Assembly (NCBI RefSeq): GCF_917563915.1
Contig: NZ_CAKJTI010000001.1
Location: 310,001 to 374,000 of the forward strand
Direction: 5' to 3'
DNA: 64,000 nucleotides
Origin: Bacillus rhizoplanae
Lineage (GTDB): Bacteria; Bacillota; Bacilli; Bacillales; Bacillaceae_G
In this document: piece after piece, positions 59,334-64,000 of the stretch
Position numbering within the stretch: position 1 is the first letter of the stretch
How the letters are laid out: every line of letters starts with the position of its first letter
Position numbers and translations under genes: made by a program
Notes under the pieces: generated by a model
Seen by the model: the letters and a program-made list of their open reading frames with translations, nothing else
What the model was told of the DNA's origin: nothing
The model's database searches: none

Positions 59334-60119
59334 ATGATTGAATGGTATTTTGAGTATGAAATACATAAAAACCGACCTGGCTTGCTTGGCGACGTTTCTT
59401 CGTTGATCGGTATGCTTGGTATTAATATCATAACAATTAATGGGGTAGATAATGCTCGGCGTGGACTATTGTTAATGTGCGATAATCAAGAACAAATTTC
59501 TAGACTTGAATCAATTCTAAATACGATGGATAATATAACCGTAACGAAATATCGTGCACCGAAGCTTCGTGATCGGTTAGCAGTTCGACATGGAAGGTAC
59601 ATACAGCGGGATGCGGATGATAAGAAAACATTTCGTTTCGTTCGTAATGAATTAGGCTTGCTTGTGGATTTTATGGCGGAACTCATGAAAAAAGAAGGTC
59701 ATAAATTAATTGGAATTCGCGGAATGCCGCGCGTCGGAAAAACAGAATCTATCGTTGCTGCGAGTGTTTGTGCAAACAAACGGTGGCTTTTTGTATCGTC
59801 GACTCTTATTAAACAAACGGTGCGTAGTCAATTAATTGAAGATGAATATAATGATAATAATATCTTTATTTTAGATGGAATTGTTTCAACGAAGCGCGCA
59901 AATGAACGACACTGGCAGCTTGTTCGCGAAATTATGAGATTGCCAGCGACAAAGGTTGTAGAGCATCCAGATATATTTGTGAGTCAGTCAGAATATACAC
60001 TTGATGATTTTGATTACATTATTGAATTGCGAAATGATTACGATGAAGAAATTCAATACAATCTAGTAGATGAAATTGAACAAGGAAATCATAATAATTT
60101 TTCTATGTTCGACTTTTAA
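59334..60119 (+). CDS. ymfK: DUF3388 protein YmfK
   Basis: A 261-residue protein. Residues 1-75 look like an ACT-type fold (EIHKNRPGLLGDVSSLIGMLGINIITING). A P-loop-like GIRGMPRVGKTES follows near residue 133, with a nucleotide-binding feel to ILDGIVSTKR. The C-terminus is acidic. The biochemical role is unknown. It lies before the rodZ-like gene, as in B. subtilis. Its own promoter is not clear. Confidence 0.88.
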   Translation: MIEWYFEYEIHKNRPGLLGDVSSLIGMLGINIITINGVDNARRGLLLMCDNQEQISRLESILNTMDNITVTKYRAPKLRDRLAVRHGRYIQRDADDKKTFRFVRNELGLLVDFMAELMKKEGHKLIGIRGMPRVGKTESIVAASVCANKRWLFVSSTLIKQTVRSQLIEDEYNDNNIFILDGIVSTKRANERHWQLVREIMRLPATKVVEHPDIFVSQSEYTLDDFDYIIELRNDYDEEIQYNLVDEIEQGNHNNFSMFDF

Positions 60120-60140
60120 AGAAATATTGAGGTGTTAGCA

Positions 60141-61028
60141 TTGACGGAATTAGGACAAAAGCTGAAAGTAGCACGAGAAATGAAAGGTTTTTCCATCGAT
60201 CAGCTGCAAGAGGTTACGAAAATTCAAAAACGCTATTTGATTAGTATCGAAGAAGGGAATTACAGCATATTGCCTGGGGATTTTTATGCACGTGCCTTTA
60301 TAAAGCAATATGCAGAAGCGGTTGGTCTTAATGGAGAGGCAGTATTAGAAGAGTATAAACATGAGATACCGCAGTCAGTTTCTCAAGATGTTCCGCAAAT
60401 TTCAACAGGACAAAAAACGCAGGAAACTGTACAAAGAGCAACTTCATCACCGATTGCAGATCATATGCCTAAAATTTTAATTACAGTGCTTATTATTGCG
60501 ATTGGTGTTGCAATTTGGTTTGTTTTTCAATTTTTGCTAGGGAAAGATGGCGGCCAAGTAAAGCAAACAGAAAGTGCACAAACAGAAGTAGAGAAAGCGA
60601 AAAATTCGCCTCTTGATCAAAAGAAAGAAGATAAAAAAGAAGATAAAAAAGAAGAAGCACCTCAACAACCACAGTCACAACCAACTGCATCTCAAGAAGA
60701 TGTTAAATTTGTTGAGACAAAAAAGAACGTATCTACATTGGAAATTCGGAATAACAAAGAGTTCAAATTAGAAGTTATTGCAAAAGGTACAAGTTATGTA
60801 GATATTAAAGACGAAAATAATAATGTACTCTATACGGGTACTTTAACAGAAGGGCAAACACAACAACAGGATTTAGGGTCAAAAAATGTTGTGCGGTTAA
60901 ACATTGGTAGTGCGCCAAATGTTGAAATTAAAATTAATGGGCAAACTGTTGCTTTCCCAGTTAATCCAGAAGAAATGTATCATCAAATTTGGGTGATTAA
61001 AAACTTAGGAGAACAACCTGCGCAATAA
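60141..61028 (+). CDS. ymfM: RodZ-like cell-shape protein YmfM
   Basis: A 295-residue RodZ homologue that links MreB to the membrane and the wall machinery. It has an N-terminal Xre-type HTH (LGQKLKVAREMKGFSIDQLQEVTKIQKRYLISIEEG), one membrane helix at about 110-134 (KILITVLIIAIGVAIWFVF), a Lys/Glu-Gln/Pro linker and a C-terminal DUF4115 beta domain. The start is TTG 60141, 6 bases after GAGGTG. It precedes pgsA, the usual order. Confidence 0.93.
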   Translation: MTELGQKLKVAREMKGFSIDQLQEVTKIQKRYLISIEEGNYSILPGDFYARAFIKQYAEAVGLNGEAVLEEYKHEIPQSVSQDVPQISTGQKTQETVQRATSSPIADHMPKILITVLIIAIGVAIWFVFQFLLGKDGGQVKQTESAQTEVEKAKNSPLDQKKEDKKEDKKEEAPQQPQSQPTASQEDVKFVETKKNVSTLEIRNNKEFKLEVIAKGTSYVDIKDENNNVLYTGTLTEGQTQQQDLGSKNVVRLNIGSAPNVEIKINGQTVAFPVNPEEMYHQIWVIKNLGEQPAQ

Positions 61029-61054
61029 TAGTCATCGTTCCGATGACTTTTTTC
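61028..61054 (+). terminator. Terminator after ymfM
   Basis: Stem AGTCATCG / CGATGACT with a TTC loop and five further T. Confidence 0.85.
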
Positions 61055-61092
61055 AATGCACAAACCGTTTTTGACATGATGGAGGAATAGCT

Positions 61093-61671
61093 GTGAATTT
61101 ACCAAATAAAATTACTGTATCAAGAATTTGTTTAATTCCTATATTTTTAATTATTATGCTTGTTCCATTTGATTGGGGGGCATACACAATTGGAAATGTA
61201 GAATTACCGATTCAGCACTTAGCTGGAGCTATCGTTTTTATTATTGCTTCTGCTACAGATTGGATTGATGGCCATTATGCAAGAAAACATAATCAAGTAA
61301 CAAATCTAGGGAAATTTTTAGATCCTTTGGCGGATAAATTATTGGTATCTGCAGCATTAATTACGCTTGTAGATTTACATTTTGTATCAACTTGGATAGC
61401 TGTTGTTATTATTAGCCGAGAATTTGCTGTGACAGGCTTGCGTCTCGTATTAGCTGGTACAGGGGAAGTAGCGGCTGCAAAGATGCCTGGGAAAATTAAA
61501 ATGTGGATGCAAGTTATTGCAATTTCTGCGTACTTATTGCATGACGTTCCATTCAATTTAATTCATATTCCAATCGCGGAAATTTCAATATGGATTGCAC
61601 TTATTTTTACGGTTATTTCAGGATGGGATTATTTCTGGAAAAATAGAGAGGTTTTTGTCAATTCGAAATAA
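61093..61671 (+). CDS. pgsA: CDP-diacylglycerol-glycerol-3-phosphate 3-phosphatidyltransferase
   Basis: PgsA makes phosphatidylglycerol phosphate from CDP-DAG, the essential step to acidic phospholipids. The 192-residue membrane protein has the CDP-alcohol motif DWIDGHYARKHNQVTNLGKFLDPLADKL with all conserved Asp, Gly and Arg residues. The start is GTG 61093, after GGAGGA. Its substrate is made by CdsA, encoded at 15.9 kb. Confidence 0.96.
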   Translation: MNLPNKITVSRICLIPIFLIIMLVPFDWGAYTIGNVELPIQHLAGAIVFIIASATDWIDGHYARKHNQVTNLGKFLDPLADKLLVSAALITLVDLHFVSTWIAVVIISREFAVTGLRLVLAGTGEVAAAKMPGKIKMWMQVIAISAYLLHDVPFNLIHIPIAEISIWIALIFTVISGWDYFWKNREVFVNSK

Positions 61672-61692
61672 CGGCTTACGGGGGAATGGAAG

Positions 61693-62931
61693 ATGAATGC
61701 AGAGATTATCGCGGTTGGTACAGAGTTATTGCTTGGACAAATTGCGAACACGAATGCCAAATTTTTATCAGAAAAGCTGGCATCTATCGGAATCGATGTA
61801 TACTATCACACTGTTGTAGGAGATAACAATAATCGCTTGCGTCAAGCGATTGAAATTGCTCAAAAACGTGCAGATATATTGATTTTTACGGGTGGATTAG
61901 GACCGACAAAAGATGATTTAACGAAAGAAACAATTGCTTCTTCTTTGCAGGAAGAGCTTGTATATGATGAAATAGCGCTCGCTTCAATCGCTGACTATTA
62001 TAAACGAACAGGAAGAGAGTTTACGGAAAATAATAAAAAACAAGCTCTTGTTTTAAAGGGTTCAACTGTGTTCGCCAATGATCATGGTATGGCTCCAGGG
62101 ATGGGGGTATGTAAAGATAACAAGGTGTATATTTTACTTCCGGGACCACCTAAGGAAATGAATCCAATGTATGCAAGTTATGGAGAGACTTGGCTACTCC
62201 CTTTTACATCGGGTGAGAATCTATATTCTCGTACTCTTCGATTCTTTGGAATTGGAGAATCACAATTAGAGACAATGATTCAAGACTTAATAGATGCTCA
62301 AACGAACCCAACGATTGCTCCTCTTGCTTCTGAAGGAGAAGTAACGCTTCGTCTGACTGCAAAGCACCATGATGCAAAAGAGGCTGAAACGCTAATAAAT
62401 GATATAGAAGAATTGATTTTACAAAGAGTAGGACAATTTTTTTACGGATATAATCAAGATCTTCTTCATAACAAAGTAATAGCCTTGTTAAAACAAAAAT
62501 GTTTGATGATTGCATGTGCTGAAAGTTTAACAGGCGGATTATTTGGTGATCGTATTACCGAAGTTGCTGGTGTGTCTTCTGTGTTTACAGGCGGCATAAT
62601 TTGTTATAGCAACGATGTAAAGCAACATATTTTACATGTTCCAAAAGAGATTTTACAAACGGATGGAGCCGTTAGTGAAGCCTGTGCTCGCTATCTTGCA
62701 GAAAATGTGAAAAAACTTATGCAAGCCAATATCGGAATTAGTTTTACTGGAGTAGCTGGGCCAGATGCTTCCGAGGAGAAAGAGCCAGGGACAGTATTTA
62801 TTGGATTAGCAATAGATGAACAGCCGACGATTGTTATTCCGCTTGCATTAAGTGGAAGTCGGCAGCAAATTCGTGAACGAACTGTCAAATATGGATTTTA
62901 TCATCTGTATAAGAAGCTAGAAGAGATTTAA
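61693..62931 (+). CDS. cinA: CinA-family competence/damage-inducible protein
   Basis: The 412-residue protein has an N-terminal MoCF-biosynthesis-like domain ([37 protein letters not shown]) and a C-terminal CinA/PncC nicotinamide-mononucleotide deamidase domain ([27 protein letters not shown]). In several naturally transformable bacteria cinA precedes recA and is induced in competence. Here it precedes recA by 300 bases holding a terminator and a repeat, so the two are not one operon by readthrough alone. Confidence 0.95.
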   Translation: MNAEIIAVGTELLLGQIANTNAKFLSEKLASIGIDVYYHTVVGDNNNRLRQAIEIAQKRADILIFTGGLGPTKDDLTKETIASSLQEELVYDEIALASIADYYKRTGREFTENNKKQALVLKGSTVFANDHGMAPGMGVCKDNKVYILLPGPPKEMNPMYASYGETWLLPFTSGENLYSRTLRFFGIGESQLETMIQDLIDAQTNPTIAPLASEGEVTLRLTAKHHDAKEAETLINDIEELILQRVGQFFYGYNQDLLHNKVIALLKQKCLMIACAESLTGGLFGDRITEVAGVSSVFTGGIICYSNDVKQHILHVPKEILQTDGAVSEACARYLAENVKKLMQANIGISFTGVAGPDASEEKEPGTVFIGLAIDEQPTIVIPLALSGSRQQIRERTVKYGFYHLYKKLEEI

Positions 62932-62950
62932 ATCTCTTCTAGCTTCTATT
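62912..62950 (+). terminator. Terminator after cinA (36-bp palindrome)
   Basis: AGAAGCTAGAAGAGATTT (62912-62929) is followed at once by its exact complement AAATCTCTTCTAGCTTCT (62930-62947), then ATTATTTT. It includes the cinA stop codon. Confidence 0.85.
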
Positions 62951-62952
62951 AT

Positions 62953-63107
62953 TTTATCCCGCATTCACGGGAAGTAAGACCCCACCTCAAGATTCAGAGA
63001 AAGCGAAGAAGATAGTTGTGGAATAACTGTCCGTAAAAGCCCGATTGGGCAGGCTTTCCATCAGTGGGAGATGAAGAAAAACTCCACTGATGGAAGTTTC
63101 ACATTAT
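62953..63107 (-). repeat. bcr1-like repeat, full length (155 bp)
   Basis: TTTATCCCGCATTCACGGG to GATGGAAGTTTCACATTAT, with the family blocks in order: AGTAAGACCCCACC, CTCAAGATTCAGAGAAAGCGAAGAAGATAG, CCCGATTGGGCAGGC and the hairpin CCATCAGTGGGAG..CTCCACTGATGG. It fills most of the 301-base cinA-recA gap, just upstream of the recA control region. Confidence 0.8.
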
Positions 63108-63148
63108 ATAGAAAAATAAAGGTTTTGATCTACTGGAAAATAAAAAAA

Positions 63149-63162
63149 CGAATAAACGTTCG
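63149..63162 (+). promoter_or_regulatory. LexA (SOS) box of recA
   Basis: CGAATAAACGTTCG matches the Bacillus SOS operator CGAAC-N4-GTTCG with one mismatch (T for C). It ends 8 bases before the recA -35 box. Confidence 0.75.
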
Positions 63163-63169
63163 ATTTTTG

Positions 63170-63198
63170 TTGGCATAATGGAAAGAAACTATTATAAT
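63170..63198 (+). promoter_or_regulatory. Sigma-A promoter of recA
   Basis: TTGGCA (63170-63175), 17 bases, TATAAT (63193-63198), 34 bases before the start codon. Confidence 0.8.
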
Positions 63199-63232
63199 AA
63201 GATTAGCATTTAAGTTAAGGAGGAATTTTTGA

Positions 63233-64000
63233 ATGAGTGATCGTCAAGCGGCTTTAGATATGGCGTTAAAACAAATAGAAAAACAATTCGGTAAAGGCTC
63301 TATTATGAAACTAGGAGAGCAAGCGGAACGAAAGATTTCTACTATATCAAGTGGTTCGTTAGCACTTGATGTTGCCCTTGGAGTTGGTGGTTATCCACGT
63401 GGCCGTGTTATTGAAATTTACGGACCTGAAAGTTCAGGTAAAACAACGGTTTCCTTACATGCGATTGCAGAAGTACAACGTCAAGGCGGACAAGCGGCGT
63501 TTATTGATGCAGAACATGCAATGGATCCTGTATATGCCCAAAAATTAGGTGTTAACATTGATGAATTACTATTATCTCAGCCAGACACAGGAGAACAAGG
63601 ATTAGAAATTGCAGAGGCATTAGTACGAAGCGGTGCAATTGATATTATTGTTATTGACTCTGTAGCAGCACTTGTTCCAAAAGCAGAGATTGAAGGAGAA
63701 ATGGGTGACTCTCACGTCGGTTTACAAGCACGTTTAATGTCACAAGCTCTTCGTAAATTATCTGGTGCAATTAATAAGTCAAAAACAATCGCAATCTTTA
63801 TTAACCAAATTCGTGAAAAAGTTGGGGTTATGTTTGGAAATCCAGAAACAACTCCAGGTGGTCGTGCGTTGAAATTCTATTCAACAGTGCGTTTAGAAGT
63901 GCGTCGTGCTGAGCAGTTAAAGCAAGGTAACGATATTGTTGGTAATAAAACAAAAGTGAAAGTAGTAAAAAATAAAGTAGCACCTCCTTTCCGCGTTGCA
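63233..64000 (+). CDS. recA: Recombinase RecA (partial, 5' part)
   Basis: RecA forms filaments on single-stranded DNA, drives strand exchange and triggers LexA self-cleavage. The window holds the first 256 codons, still in frame at the last base. It has [15 protein letters not shown], Walker [33 protein letters not shown] and the L2 loop region [16 protein letters not shown]. The ribosome site is TTAAGGAGG. A LexA box and sigma-A promoter lie upstream. The C-terminus lies beyond the window. Confidence 0.97.
   Translation, partial: MSDRQAALDMALKQIEKQFGKGSIMKLGEQAERKISTISSGSLALDVALGVGGYPRGRVIEIYGPESSGKTTVSLHAIAEVQRQGGQAAFIDAEHAMDPVYAQKLGVNIDELLLSQPDTGEQGLEIAEALVRSGAIDIIVIDSVAALVPKAEIEGEMGDSHVGLQARLMSQALRKLSGAINKSKTIAIFINQIREKVGVMFGNPETTPGGRALKFYSTVRLEVRRAEQLKQGNDIVGNKTKVKVVKNKVAPPFRVA

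Overview
The window is a low-GC, almost entirely plus-strand chromosomal segment of a Bacillus. Gene order matches the housekeeping and cell-cycle region of Bacillus from rnhB/sucCD to recA. Several ~155 bp repeats with TTTAT/ATAAA ends (ATAAAGTGAAACTTCC ... GCGGGATAAA) look like the bcr1 family, which is known only from the Bacillus cereus group. A guanosine-type nup transporter operon sits between ymfC and ymfF. The organism is therefore most likely a B. cereus-group member. Several protein differences from B. anthracis-type sequences (recalled, not aligned) suggest a divergent member; I do not name the species.

Layout. 1-6.5 kb: end of a bcr1-like repeat, rnhB, sucCD (TCA cycle), dprA and topA. 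6.5-11.7 kb: trmFO, then xerC-hslV-hslU-codY (the codV-clpQ-clpY-codY operon). 11.7-15.1 kb: rpsB, tsf, pyrH, frr. 15.1-25.3 kb: uppS, cdsA, dxr, rseP, proS, polC. 25.3-32.5 kb: rimP-nusA-ylxR-ylxQ-infB-ylxP-rbfA-truB-ribF, behind a leader with weak terminators. 32.5-37.7 kb: rpsO, pnp, a ylxY-type deacetylase-like protein and the M16 peptidase mlpA. 37.9-43.3 kb: ylmC/ymxH, the dipicolinate synthase pair spoVFA-spoVFB behind a sigma-K-like promoter, then asd-dapG-dapA (diaminopimelate/lysine/DPA precursor supply). 43.3-49.2 kb: rnjB, tepA, ylzJ and spoIIIE/ftsK. 49.2-55.4 kb: GntR regulator ymfC and nupNOPQ. 55.5-64 kb: ymfF, ymfH, ymfI, ymfJ, ymfK, rodZ-like ymfM, pgsA, cinA and the first 256 codons of recA.

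The genes are nearly all conserved and intact. No tRNA, rRNA, CRISPR, prophage or transposase gene was seen. The less ordinary content lies between genes. The most interesting item is the ~154-nt leader of rnjB. A perfect 13-bp inverted repeat joins its first bases to the bases just before the start codon, and a second copy of the 5' arm's CCTGGTTT core lies inside, so two exclusive pairings near a start codon with no good ribosome site are possible. Other candidates are a 21-codon upstream ORF overlapping topA, a branched foldable leader before spoIIIE, a structured rpsB leader, the rimP-nusA attenuator leader with a possible pseudoknot, and intact, deleted, tandem and decayed bcr1-like repeats.
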